Shown: one piece after another, positions 52,175 through 60,067 of the stretch
How the letters are laid out: the number at the start of each line of letters is the position of its first letter
Numbering within the stretch: the first letter of the stretch is position 1
Assembly (NCBI RefSeq): GCF_009363795.1
Contig: NZ_CP045420.1
Location: 2,089,001-2,153,000, forward strand
DNA length: 64,000 nucleotides
Origin: Palleronia sp. THAF1
GTDB lineage: Bacteria > Pseudomonadota > Alphaproteobacteria > Rhodobacterales > Rhodobacteraceae
Reading direction: 5' to 3'
Translations under genes and position numbers: made by a program
Notes under the pieces: generated by a model
Told to the model about the DNA's origin: nothing
The model's input: the letters and a program-made list of their open reading frames with translations, nothing else
Database searches by the model: none

Positions 52175-53839
52175 TCACTCGGCGGGTGTTGCCGGATCGT
52201 AAAGCGTCGCGACGCCGGCCTTCTCGCGGTAGTAATCGCGGAAGATCGCCTTGAAGAGCGAGAAGCACATCAGCACCATCACCACCGAGAACGGCAGCGC
52301 GCCGATCACCATCGCGGTCTGCACCGCGCCAAGGCCACCGCCCACCAGAAGCGAGCCGACGACCAGCGCCAGCGCCGCACCCCAAAAAATGATGTGCTTG
52401 CGTCCCTTCGGGCTTTCATCACCCGCCGCGTTGATCGTGTTGATGATCAGCACAGCCGAGTCGGCCGAGGTCACAAGATACGTCAGCAGCAGGATCACGA
52501 CGATGATCGAGAACAGGAACGCCAGCCACGGGGCCAGCATTACCGCCAGCATCGCGAACAGCTGATCTTCCTGACCGGCCCCGACGATAGCACCTTCGGC
52601 CACGCCGCTCAGCTCCAGATCGATCGCAGTGCCACCGACCATGGCGAACCAAACGAAGCACATCAGCGACGGCACGATCACCGCGCCCAGCACGTATTCG
52701 CGGATCGTCCGACCCTTCGAGATACGCGCAAGGAACAAGCCGACAAAGGGCGCGAAGGCGATCCACCAAGCCCAGTAGAAGACGGACCACGCGGCTTGCC
52801 AGCTGCCCAGCTCACCCTCGGTGCCGCCCGCATCCGCGCTCCAGATCGTGAACATCATGCCCGGAAGCGCGATGACGTAATCGACCACGCCGACGAAGAA
52901 CGCCGATAGACCGAAGAAGGTCGAGCCGAAGATCAGGAAGAAGGTCAGCAGGAAGAACGACAGGGCCATGTTGATATTTGATAGCCACTTGATACCCTTG
53001 CCGACGCCCGACAGCGCGGACAGCGTCGATGCGCCCATGATGATGACCAGCGCCACGATGATACCCAGCGTGGAGGACGTCGATCCACCCTCGCCGTCCG
53101 GTACCGTCAGCCAGCCGCCGAACCCGACACGTTCCAGACCCGCGATGAACTGCTCAACTCCGAAGCCCAGCGTCTGCGCCACACCCAGAACAGTTGCGAC
53201 GACCGCGACGATGTCCACGATGTGGCCCGTGCGCCCGGCCAAACGCTCACCGAACAGCGGCGTCAAAGAGGAGCGGATCGTCAGCGGCAGACCGCGACGG
53301 TAAGAGAAGAACGCCAGACCAAGACCGGCCAGCGCATAGGCGCCCCACGCGCCGAAGCCCCAATGCAGGAACGACCACTCATAGGCTGCCCGCACGTTTC
53401 CGGCGGAACTGCCTTCGGTCAGCCCGCGGATGGTGTCCGGGTTCGACTGCCAGTGATACAGCGGCTCTGCCGTCGCGAAGGTCAGCATCCCGATGCCGAT
53501 ACCCGCGCCGAACATCATCGAGAACCATGAAAACCTGTCAAATTCAGGCTCTTCGTGGTCTAGGCCCAGCTTAAGCCGCCCGCTGGTCGGAATGAGTGCC
53601 AGAGCGATGCAGGTGAACAGGAACAGCGCGATGGCGTAGATGTACCAGACATTGAAGAACGCCAGGATAAAGCTGTTGATCGAGCTTAAGAACGCGCCCG
53701 CCTGATCGGGAAAGGCGACGGCCCAGACGATCAACGTGCCGATGATCACCTTCGAGGTGATGGTGACGATCTTGGTAAAGCCCTCGTAGTAGCCACTATC
53801 GGCCGTATCGATGTCGAGTTCCGTAATAGGTGGTTTCAT
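52175..53839 (-). CDS. BCCT family transporter (second, diverged copy)
   Basis: A 554-residue sodium- or proton-coupled transporter with twelve membrane helices. The TM8 motif reads FYWAWWIAFAPFVGLFLARISKGRT: Trp356, Trp358 and Trp359 are kept, but the fourth aromatic-box tryptophan is Phe362. The TM3 glycine motif is GIGIG rather than GMGIG. Ligand preference therefore probably differs from its neighbour; a betaine-like compound is the family expectation. A long stem-loop separates it from the upstream BCCT gene, so it may share its transcript. Confidence 0.92.
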   Translation of the reverse strand: MKPPITELDIDTADSGYYEGFTKIVTITSKVIIGTLIVWAVAFPDQAGAFLSSINSFILAFFNVWYIYAIALFLFTCIALALIPTSGRLKLGLDHEEPEFDRFSWFSMMFGAGIGIGMLTFATAEPLYHWQSNPDTIRGLTEGSSAGNVRAAYEWSFLHWGFGAWGAYALAGLGLAFFSYRRGLPLTIRSSLTPLFGERLAGRTGHIVDIVAVVATVLGVAQTLGFGVEQFIAGLERVGFGGWLTVPDGEGGSTSSTLGIIVALVIIMGASTLSALSGVGKGIKWLSNINMALSFFLLTFFLIFGSTFFGLSAFFVGVVDYVIALPGMMFTIWSADAGGTEGELGSWQAAWSVFYWAWWIAFAPFVGLFLARISKGRTIREYVLGAVIVPSLMCFVWFAMVGGTAIDLELSGVAEGAIVGAGQEDQLFAMLAVMLAPWLAFLFSIIVVILLLTYLVTSADSAVLIINTINAAGDESPKGRKHIIFWGAALALVVGSLLVGGGLGAVQTAMVIGALPFSVVMVLMCFSLFKAIFRDYYREKAGVATLYDPATPAE

Positions 53840-53914
53840 TCTCTGGTTCCCCGTTTCGCTACGAAAAACGGCGCAAGAGGTGTCTCCGCGCCGTGCATAG
53901 CCATTATTTTTTAA

Positions 53915-53941
53915 GCGCCCCGCGGGTGACCCGCGGGGCGC
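53915..53941. other. 12-bp perfect stem-loop between two BCCT genes
   Basis: GCGCCCCGCGGG and CCCGCGGGGCGC pair around a three-base loop. In the transcribed (minus) direction TTAAAAAATAATGG follows, not a T-run, so an attenuator or RNA-stability element fits better than a full terminator. Confidence 0.55.
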
Positions 53942-53954
53942 TCTATGTCATTTA

Positions 53955-55601
53955 TTAACCGCTCTTGGGTTCAGTTCGCAAGCCTTCCCAGATCGACCAG
54001 CACAGGAACAGCAGGACGACCGTGAAGAAGATCCCGGTCGCGTTTACCATTGCTTGCAGGGCCGTCAGGCCTCCACCGATCAGCAGAACGATAGCCACGA
54101 TGCCTTCGGTCGTGCACCAGAAGATGCGCTGCGCGGTGGGCGCTTCGGTCTTGCCACCTGCCGTGATCGTGTCGATCACAAGCGAGCCGGAGTCCGACGA
54201 CGTGATGAAGAACACCAGAACCAGAATGATGCCAACAGTGGACAGGATCGAGGTTAACGGCAGTTCTCCCAACATCGCGAACATGGCGATGGAAGCGTCG
54301 TAGTTGGCGATCACGTTCTCATAGACTCCGCTTTCGGTGCCCATTCGGATCGCCTGATCGATGGCCGTGCCACCGAAGACCGACATCCAGAATACCGACA
54401 CGAGCGTCGGGATCAGGATGACGCAGGTGATGAACTCACGCACTGTGCGGCCCCGGCTGACGCGGGCGATGAACATGCCGACGAAGGGTGACCAGCTGAT
54501 CCACCACGCCCAGTAGAACGAGGTCCAGCCTTCGCGATAGCTATCGTCTTCACGTCCGAACGGGTTGGACAGCGGGATCACATCCTGCGCGTAAGTGAAC
54601 AGGCCCGTGCCGAAGTCCTGCAAGATACGCAGGGTCGGCCCGAAGATGAATACCGACAGAAGCAACAGCGCCGCAAAGCCCATGTTGATGTTCGACAGTA
54701 TCTTCACACCGCCATCAAGGCCCCGCACCACAGAGATCAACGCAACCGCCGTGACGCAGATGATTACGATGATCTGCGTGTTCAGCGTATCGGGAATGCC
54801 GTAGACGTAGCTCATGCCTGCCGTCGCCTGCTGCGCGCCAAGGCCCAGCGAGGTTGTCAGACCGAACAATGTGGCGAACACGGCGATGATGTCGATCACG
54901 TGGCCGGGCCAGCCCCAGACCTTGTCGCCCAGCAGCGGATAGAAGGCAGAGCGGATCGAAAGCGGCAGACCCTTGTTATACGTGAAAAGTGCAAGGCTGA
55001 GAGCGACGACCGCGTAGATCGCCCAAGGGTGCAGACCCCAGTGGAAGATCGTGGCAGCCAGACCGTGGGCACGCGCATCGGCGACCATATCCGGATTGAC
55101 GCTTCCGTCGTCGTTGAACGGCCCCTCAAGACCGAGAGGACCTGAAACCTGCATATGATACACCGGCTCGAGCACGCCGAAGAACATCAGGCCGATGCCC
55201 ATACCGGCGGCAAACAGCATCGCGAACCACGACAAATAGGTGTAGTCAGGCGTCGCTTCCGAACCGCCCAGCCTGACCTTTCCGTACTTCGAGACGCACA
55301 AGAACAGGCAGAAGACGACGAAAATGTTGGCCGCCATCAGGAAGAACCAGTCGAAGGTCGTCGTGACGAAAGTGAAAATCCAGTTGAACACCGCAGAAGC
55401 ACTGTCCTGGAAGATCAGGGTGACAAGCGTGAAGGCCACGACCGTCAAAGACGAAATCAGGAAGACCGGATTGTGAATATCGAACTTCAGTGGCCCAACC
55501 TTGCCTTCGAAGTTGTCATCGCCGACCGTGTAGTCCGTTTCGATCAGATTAACCCGACCGTCCGGTGTGGGGATATCCACCCCCGGGGAGTCTTCTGTCA
55601 T
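53955..55601 (-). CDS. BCCT family betaine/choline/DMSP-type transporter
   Basis: A 548-residue transporter with twelve membrane helices. The TM8 aromatic motif FYWAWWISWSPFVGMFIARVSRGRT has all four tryptophans (Trp364, 366, 367, 370) used by betaine transporters to hold the quaternary ammonium, and TM3 has GMGIG. GAGGGAAGGG precedes the ATG. In roseobacters such carriers import glycine betaine, choline or DMSP; the nearby acuI-like gene makes DMSP attractive. Confidence 0.93.
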   Translation of the reverse strand: MTEDSPGVDIPTPDGRVNLIETDYTVGDDNFEGKVGPLKFDIHNPVFLISSLTVVAFTLVTLIFQDSASAVFNWIFTFVTTTFDWFFLMAANIFVVFCLFLCVSKYGKVRLGGSEATPDYTYLSWFAMLFAAGMGIGLMFFGVLEPVYHMQVSGPLGLEGPFNDDGSVNPDMVADARAHGLAATIFHWGLHPWAIYAVVALSLALFTYNKGLPLSIRSAFYPLLGDKVWGWPGHVIDIIAVFATLFGLTTSLGLGAQQATAGMSYVYGIPDTLNTQIIVIICVTAVALISVVRGLDGGVKILSNINMGFAALLLLSVFIFGPTLRILQDFGTGLFTYAQDVIPLSNPFGREDDSYREGWTSFYWAWWISWSPFVGMFIARVSRGRTVREFITCVILIPTLVSVFWMSVFGGTAIDQAIRMGTESGVYENVIANYDASIAMFAMLGELPLTSILSTVGIILVLVFFITSSDSGSLVIDTITAGGKTEAPTAQRIFWCTTEGIVAIVLLIGGGLTALQAMVNATGIFFTVVLLFLCWSIWEGLRTEPKSG

Positions 55602-55717
55602 AGAGTTTCCCTTCCCTCGTTACGTTTCCAATCAAGTGGCGAAGTTCACATGAAGCGCGAGCAATGGCTACCTGATCGCAAAAGAATCTGTGCCAGACGT
55701 AGTCGCCTGACCGATCA

Positions 55718-56707
55718 TCACGCCCCGATCTCGACTAGAACGCGCCCTTTCACCTGTCCTTTCAATATCTTGGCGCCAAGGTCCGGCAGATCTTCCAGCT
55801 TGGCCGATTGCACCATCGACTCCAGCTTTTCCATGGGCAGATCGCTGGCGATCCGCTGCCAAGCCCGCAAACGGTTGTCGTAAGGCTGCATGACACTGTC
55901 GATTCCCAGAAGGTTCACGCCGCGCAGCAGGAACGGAATGACGGTCGCGGGCAGGTCCGCACCGCCCGCAAGTCCCACTGCAGAGACGCTGCCACCGTAG
56001 ACGATTTGCCCCAAGACGCGTGCCAGCATCGGTCCGCCAACCGCGTCCACACAGCCCGCCCAACGCTCGGACTCTAGCGGGCGTTTGACAGTTTCGGACA
56101 ATTCCGACCTGTCCACGATCTCTGTCGCGCCCAAATCTTTCAAATATTGTGCATTGTCCGAGCGACCCGTTACGGCGGCAACCTTGTAGCCCAAATTCGC
56201 AAGGATCGCGACGGCAACCGATCCGACGCCACCCGAAGCGCCTGTCACAAGCACTGGCTCTGGCGCATCCGGCGTCAGCCCGTGGTCTTCCAGCGCCATG
56301 ACCGCCAGCATCGCGGTGAATCCCGCCGTGCCAACCGCCATCGCCTGACGCGTCGTCAGACCGTCGGGCAACGGCACCAGCCACTCTGCCTTCACCCGCG
56401 CCTTTTCGGCATATCCGCCCCAATGCGCCTCGCCCACGCGCCAGCCGGTCAGTACAACGCGGTCGCCGGGCTTGTAGCACTCGTGTTCGCTACTTTCGAC
56501 GGTGCCCGCGAAGTCGATTCCCGGCACGTGGGGGTAGTTGCGAACCAAGCCGCCGCCCGGTCCCAAACACAGGCCGTCCTTGTAGTTCAGGGTCGAATAC
56601 TCGACCGCGACGGTCACATCCGCGTCCGGAAGGCGGCTTTCTTCGATGTCGTGCACGGCGGCATTGGTCTTGCCGTCCTCACCCTTCTCTACGATCAACG
56701 CTTTCAT
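55718..56707 (-). CDS. acuI: Acrylyl-CoA reductase-like MDR oxidoreductase
   Basis: A 329-residue zinc-free medium-chain reductase. It starts MKALIVEKGEDGKTNAAVHDIEE, has STLNYKDGLCLGPGGGLVRNYPHVPGIDFAGTV and the NADPH-binding VTGASGGVGS (154-163). This is the YhdH/AcuI family, which reduces acryloyl-CoA to propionyl-CoA during DMSP and 3-hydroxypropionate metabolism. It is 116 bases upstream of the BCCT pair in the same direction. Confidence 0.88.
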   Translation of the reverse strand: MKALIVEKGEDGKTNAAVHDIEESRLPDADVTVAVEYSTLNYKDGLCLGPGGGLVRNYPHVPGIDFAGTVESSEHECYKPGDRVVLTGWRVGEAHWGGYAEKARVKAEWLVPLPDGLTTRQAMAVGTAGFTAMLAVMALEDHGLTPDAPEPVLVTGASGGVGSVAVAILANLGYKVAAVTGRSDNAQYLKDLGATEIVDRSELSETVKRPLESERWAGCVDAVGGPMLARVLGQIVYGGSVSAVGLAGGADLPATVIPFLLRGVNLLGIDSVMQPYDNRLRAWQRIASDLPMEKLESMVQSAKLEDLPDLGAKILKGQVKGRVLVEIGA

Positions 56708-56833
56708 ATGATTGGCCCTTCGCATGTGTCCCGTTCACGCAAACGATAGGCCGAAGCGTCGCAGGGTCCATACGGGAACATCGCGTGCCCTGCGCGGTTG
56801 GCGCGCATACCCACCGCATATCGGAGCCTGCCC

Positions 56834-57184
56834 ATGGTCGACCTGCTGAATATCGTTTTCGCCCTCCTCTCCATCGGTTTCGGTGCCATCGGCTGGCTGG
56901 CACCGCGCTACACGATGGACATGCTGGACACGAAGGACACCGGCTCGACCATGGGCATTTCAGAGGTACGCGCCGCGTCCGGTGCGCTGTTCGTGGGCCT
57001 TGGCGTAGGTGCATTGCTGATGGGATCGCCTATCGCCTACGCGATGATCGGCTTTGCCTGGGGTGGCGGTGCCGTCGGGCGCGCAACCTCGCTGTTGTTG
57101 GATGGCGTGACGCGCAACAAACTCGTTTTCTTCGCGGTCGAAGCGATCGTCGGCGTGTTGGCAATCTCGATCAACCTGACTTGA
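56834..57184 (+). CDS. DUF4345-like small membrane protein
   Basis: A 116-residue protein with four hydrophobic helices (LLNIVFALLSIGFGAIGWLAP, AASGALFVGLGVGALLMG, IAYAMIGFAWGGGAVGR, VFFAVEAIVGVLAISINL) and the SEVRAASGALFVGLG motif of DUF4345-type proteins. Function unknown. The stop codon overlaps the -35 box of the tmRNA promoter. Confidence 0.75.
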   Translation: MVDLLNIVFALLSIGFGAIGWLAPRYTMDMLDTKDTGSTMGISEVRAASGALFVGLGVGALLMGSPIAYAMIGFAWGGGAVGRATSLLLDGVTRNKLVFFAVEAIVGVLAISINLT

Positions 57185-57209
57185 AATCGCGCGCGGTTCG
57201 GCACATATT
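57181..57209 (+). promoter_or_regulatory. Candidate promoter of the tmRNA gene
   Basis: TTGAAA (-35) and CATATT (-10) are 17 bases apart. Transcription would begin near 57216, a few bases before the acceptor piece. Confidence 0.55.
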
Positions 57210-57225
57210 CGTTGTGTCCTTCGGG

Positions 57226-57540
57226 ACTATGGACATAAACGCGCTCGTAATAAGCGGATCGGACCCGGGGGCGGTACCCGGCGACTCCACCAAATCACCC
57301 ATCGTTGGGGTGCATGGGGTCGAAACAGGATCGACGGACGTCTAAAGGGGTAGCTTTGTCTCGGTGAGGTACCACCGATATCGGTCCGAAAAAGTACAAT
57401 TGCCAACGACAATCGTGCTCCGGTCGCCCTTGCTGCGTAAGCAGTTCGGGATACCGAAACTTAAGTCCTTGCGCCTAGCAGCGTAAGGCGGGGTTCGCAG
57501 GCACCTGGCAACAGAAGCCTGCACTTTCACCCTTTTTTCA
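57226..57540 (+). ncRNA. ssrA: Circularly permuted two-piece tmRNA
   Basis: The acceptor piece comes first and ends CGACTCCACCA at 57292. A spacer to about 57315 follows, then the coding piece begins GGGGTCG at 57316. GGGGTCG pairs fully with CGACTCC (one G-U), rebuilding the alanine-tRNA-like acceptor stem, as in alphaproteobacterial two-piece tmRNA. The coding piece includes GGATCGACGG, the tag frame and a final hairpin GCAGGC...GCCTGC (about 57500-57525) with TTTTTT, which ends transcription near 57540. The exact 5' end of the acceptor piece is estimated. It rescues stalled ribosomes with SmpB. Confidence 0.93.
57402..57440 (+). other. tmRNA proteolysis-tag reading frame (ANDNRAPVALAA)
   Basis: Twelve codons and a TAA stop encode ANDNRAPVALAA. 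The AND... start and LAA end are the hallmarks of SsrA tags recognised by ClpXP. Confidence 0.95.
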
Positions 57541-57588
57541 TACCTTTCCTGCATATTGTTGCGACGTTGGCAGCGATGGGTATGTTCT

Positions 57589-58014
57589 ATGAATCACCAC
57601 ATTTTCCTCGTCGACTTTCTCGACAGCGTCTGGGCGAACGGCAACCCCGACGCCGCGACGGCCTATTTCGCGCCCGATGCCCGGATCGACGGTCTGGGCA
57701 GCGACGAAAGCCTGACACCGCAAGATCTGGTGACCTTCGCCGGTGCGATCCTGTTGCTTATCCACCCACCCCGATGGGAAGTGGAACGGGTTGTCGCACA
57801 AGGCGATTGGGCCTCTTACCTGATCCGCGGGCATGCGGTGTCCCGCAGCAGTGGCAATGACGTGACGATAACCGGGCAGGTGATGCTGCGCTTTCAAGAC
57901 GACCTGATCGCAGAGGCCTACAACAACTTCGACATGATCGGCCTGTTCACGGAACTCGGCGTGTTGCCGGATGATCTGCTGGAACAAGCGCTGGCGGGGA
58001 CGATGGCGGCTTAG
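57589..58014 (+). CDS. NTF2/SnoaL-like domain protein
   Basis: A 141-residue protein with the cone-shaped NTF2-like pattern: an N-terminal helix (FLVDFLDSVWANGNPDAATAYFAPDARIDGLG), a central strand segment (WEVERVVAQGDWASYLIRGHAV), and a closing strand and helix (QVMLRFQDDLIAEAYNNFDMIGLFTELGVLP). NTF2 folds act as binding or isomerase domains, so no reaction can be assigned. It follows the tmRNA by about 50 bases. Confidence 0.75.
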   Translation: MNHHIFLVDFLDSVWANGNPDAATAYFAPDARIDGLGSDESLTPQDLVTFAGAILLLIHPPRWEVERVVAQGDWASYLIRGHAVSRSSGNDVTITGQVMLRFQDDLIAEAYNNFDMIGLFTELGVLPDDLLEQALAGTMAA

Positions 58015-58037
58015 CACACATCAGGTGAAGGCGAAGA

Positions 58038-58910
58038 TCACCGGTCGGTCAGAAGTGGTGTTCTGGGCACTTGAACGGATGGGGCCCGGCGGTCGCGTCG
58101 AACCAACCGAACCACCCGAGCAGGCTCGATCAGCGCTCCGCAAGATTGCTTGAAGCGCCGCAGACCCGGCATGGACGTCGGGGCCATACCCAGATCGAAG
58201 ACCTGCACCCCCGCCTCTGCCGCACGGCGCATGGCGATGTCCAGCAACAGGTTGTGCGCGCCCAAGCGTCGACCCTCTGCACTCGTCCAGCCGATCTGGT
58301 AGGTCCAGCGCCGCCCGTGGCGCAGCATCGTGATCCCTGCCACCGGATCACCGCCCTGATACGCCGCTAGACTGCGGACGGTGCCGGGCGTCGCGCGTTC
58401 CATCGCGATCAACCACCGGCGCGGCAGACCCATGTAGCGTCGCGCCCTTGCCTGACGCACCTGCCCGCGCCACAGCCAATCCGGGCAACCGCCATGATCC
58501 ATGATGCAAAGCCCGCTACGCTCTGCCCGCGCAACGGCATTGCGCCACGGCTTGGGACGCGGAGCAGAGGGATCGCAGATTGCAATCTCTGGTGTGGTGC
58601 CCAGTCGAAGTCCGCTCGACGCGGGCGCAACGCAGATCGTGGGCTTGGAAAAACCCGCGATGATCGCCCGCAACACGGCATCGTCACCCTGCCAAACGCC
58701 GTTCGGGCTGTACAGAAACCTCAATGGGCCAAGACGCCGCTCTGTACATTGCACAGCACCAATAGGCCGTCCGCCGTCTTGCACCGCAAAGCGATGCACC
58801 CGGGCACCCAGCCTCTCTGCTGCTGCGCCATAGGCCCAGCTCTGCCCCAAAGGCGCCGGGGCAACCAGGTCACCCCAAGATGCCGCGTCAGTCACATGAT
58901 TTAGTTCCAT
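58038..58910 (-). CDS. GNAT/FemAB-like acyltransferase
   Basis: A 290-residue protein resembling tandem GNAT (BioF2/FemAB-like) acyltransferases: PLGQSWAYGAAAERLGARVHRFAVQDGGRPIGAVQ at the start, and GDPVAGITMLRHGRRWTYQIGWTSAEGRRLGAHNLLLDIAMRRAAEAGVQVFDLGM in the second half. Members move aminoacyl or acyl groups in envelope polymer assembly. The substrate is unknown. It is downstream of aglK with 35 bases between, possibly co-transcribed. Confidence 0.72.
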   Translation of the reverse strand: MELNHVTDAASWGDLVAPAPLGQSWAYGAAAERLGARVHRFAVQDGGRPIGAVQCTERRLGPLRFLYSPNGVWQGDDAVLRAIIAGFSKPTICVAPASSGLRLGTTPEIAICDPSAPRPKPWRNAVARAERSGLCIMDHGGCPDWLWRGQVRQARARRYMGLPRRWLIAMERATPGTVRSLAAYQGGDPVAGITMLRHGRRWTYQIGWTSAEGRRLGAHNLLLDIAMRRAAEAGVQVFDLGMAPTSMPGLRRFKQSCGALIEPARVVRLVRRDRRAPSVQVPRTPLLTDR

Positions 58911-58945
58911 CCAACCGAGCCTGCATCGGCCCGGTTAACACCGCA

Positions 58946-60055
58946 TTAAGCGTAGAGCATGGATCGTCCGTTGCGGAAGACATGCACCTTGCTGGGATCA
59001 GCCCCAAGCTTCACCGTATTGCCGCGCAGGTCCTTGTGGGTGCCCTGCAGCTTGGCGATCACCGCGGCGTCGCCCTTTTCCATGTCTTCCATGGATGCAT
59101 CGCCCGTTTCGAAATACAGCAGCGTCACCTCGCCCAGCGCCTCTACGATGTCGACCTTGCCTTCGAAGATGAAGTCGTCTTGGGCGGCCACGAAATCCTC
59201 TGGCCGCACGCCGACCTTCACCTTCGCGCCCTTGTCGGAATCCTTCGAAGGATAGTGCGACACGGCCGTACCACCGCCGTCCATCTTGATCGTTGTGCGC
59301 TGGCCCGTCTCGATGATCTCGCCCGGCAACAGGTTCATCGCCGGAGAGCCGATGAACTGTGCGACGAACTCGTTTTCAGGCTTCTCATACAGCTCCAGCG
59401 GCGTTCCGACCTGGCTGATCCCGCCGCCTGCCAGCACGACGATGCGCGAGGCCAGCGTCATCGCTTCGACCTGGTCGTGCGTCACGTAGACCATTGTGGA
59501 GTCCGGCATCTGCTCTTTCAACTGCGCGATCTCAATCCGTGTGGCGACGCGCAGGGCGGCATCGAGGTTCGAGAGCGGCTCGTCGAAGAGATACACCTTG
59601 GGGTCGCGCACGATGGCCCGCCCGATGGCGACCCGTTGCCGCTGGCCACCCGAAAGCGCCTTGGGCAGGCGGTCCAGATAGGGATCAAGCTGCAGGATCT
59701 TGGCGGCGTTGTTCACCCGCTCTTCAATCTCTTCCTTGGACTTTTTCGCGATCTTCAGCGCAAAGGCCATGTTGTCGCGCACGGTCATGTGCGGATAGAG
59801 CGCGTAGCTTTGGAAGACCATCGCGATACCCCGCTGGCTGGGCGGCACGTTGTTCACCACCTGCCCGTCGATCTCCAGCGTGCCAGCGGTGATCTTTTCC
59901 AGGCCAGCGATCATGCGCAAAAGCGTGGACTTACCGCAGCCAGAGGGGCCGACGAACACCACCAGTTCGCCCTGCGCGACATCGAGGTTGATGTTGTCCA
60001 GCACTTTGACGTTGCCATAGGCCTTGGCGACGTCCGTCAGTTTCACATTGGCCAT
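58946..60055 (-). CDS. aglK: Alpha-glucoside ABC transporter ATPase
   Basis: A 369-residue UgpC/MalK-type ATPase. Walker A GPSGCGKST (36-44), signature LSGGQRQRVAIGRAI, Walker B YLFDEPLSNLDA and a C-terminal TOBE domain (about 240-369). It energises the AglEFG transporter. The order aglF-aglG-aglA-aglK matches the rhizobial aglEFGAK operon. Confidence 0.92.
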   Translation of the reverse strand: MANVKLTDVAKAYGNVKVLDNINLDVAQGELVVFVGPSGCGKSTLLRMIAGLEKITAGTLEIDGQVVNNVPPSQRGIAMVFQSYALYPHMTVRDNMAFALKIAKKSKEEIEERVNNAAKILQLDPYLDRLPKALSGGQRQRVAIGRAIVRDPKVYLFDEPLSNLDAALRVATRIEIAQLKEQMPDSTMVYVTHDQVEAMTLASRIVVLAGGGISQVGTPLELYEKPENEFVAQFIGSPAMNLLPGEIIETGQRTTIKMDGGGTAVSHYPSKDSDKGAKVKVGVRPEDFVAAQDDFIFEGKVDIVEALGEVTLLYFETGDASMEDMEKGDAAVIAKLQGTHKDLRGNTVKLGADPSKVHVFRNGRSMLYA

Positions 60056-60067
60056 TGCGGTCTCTCC

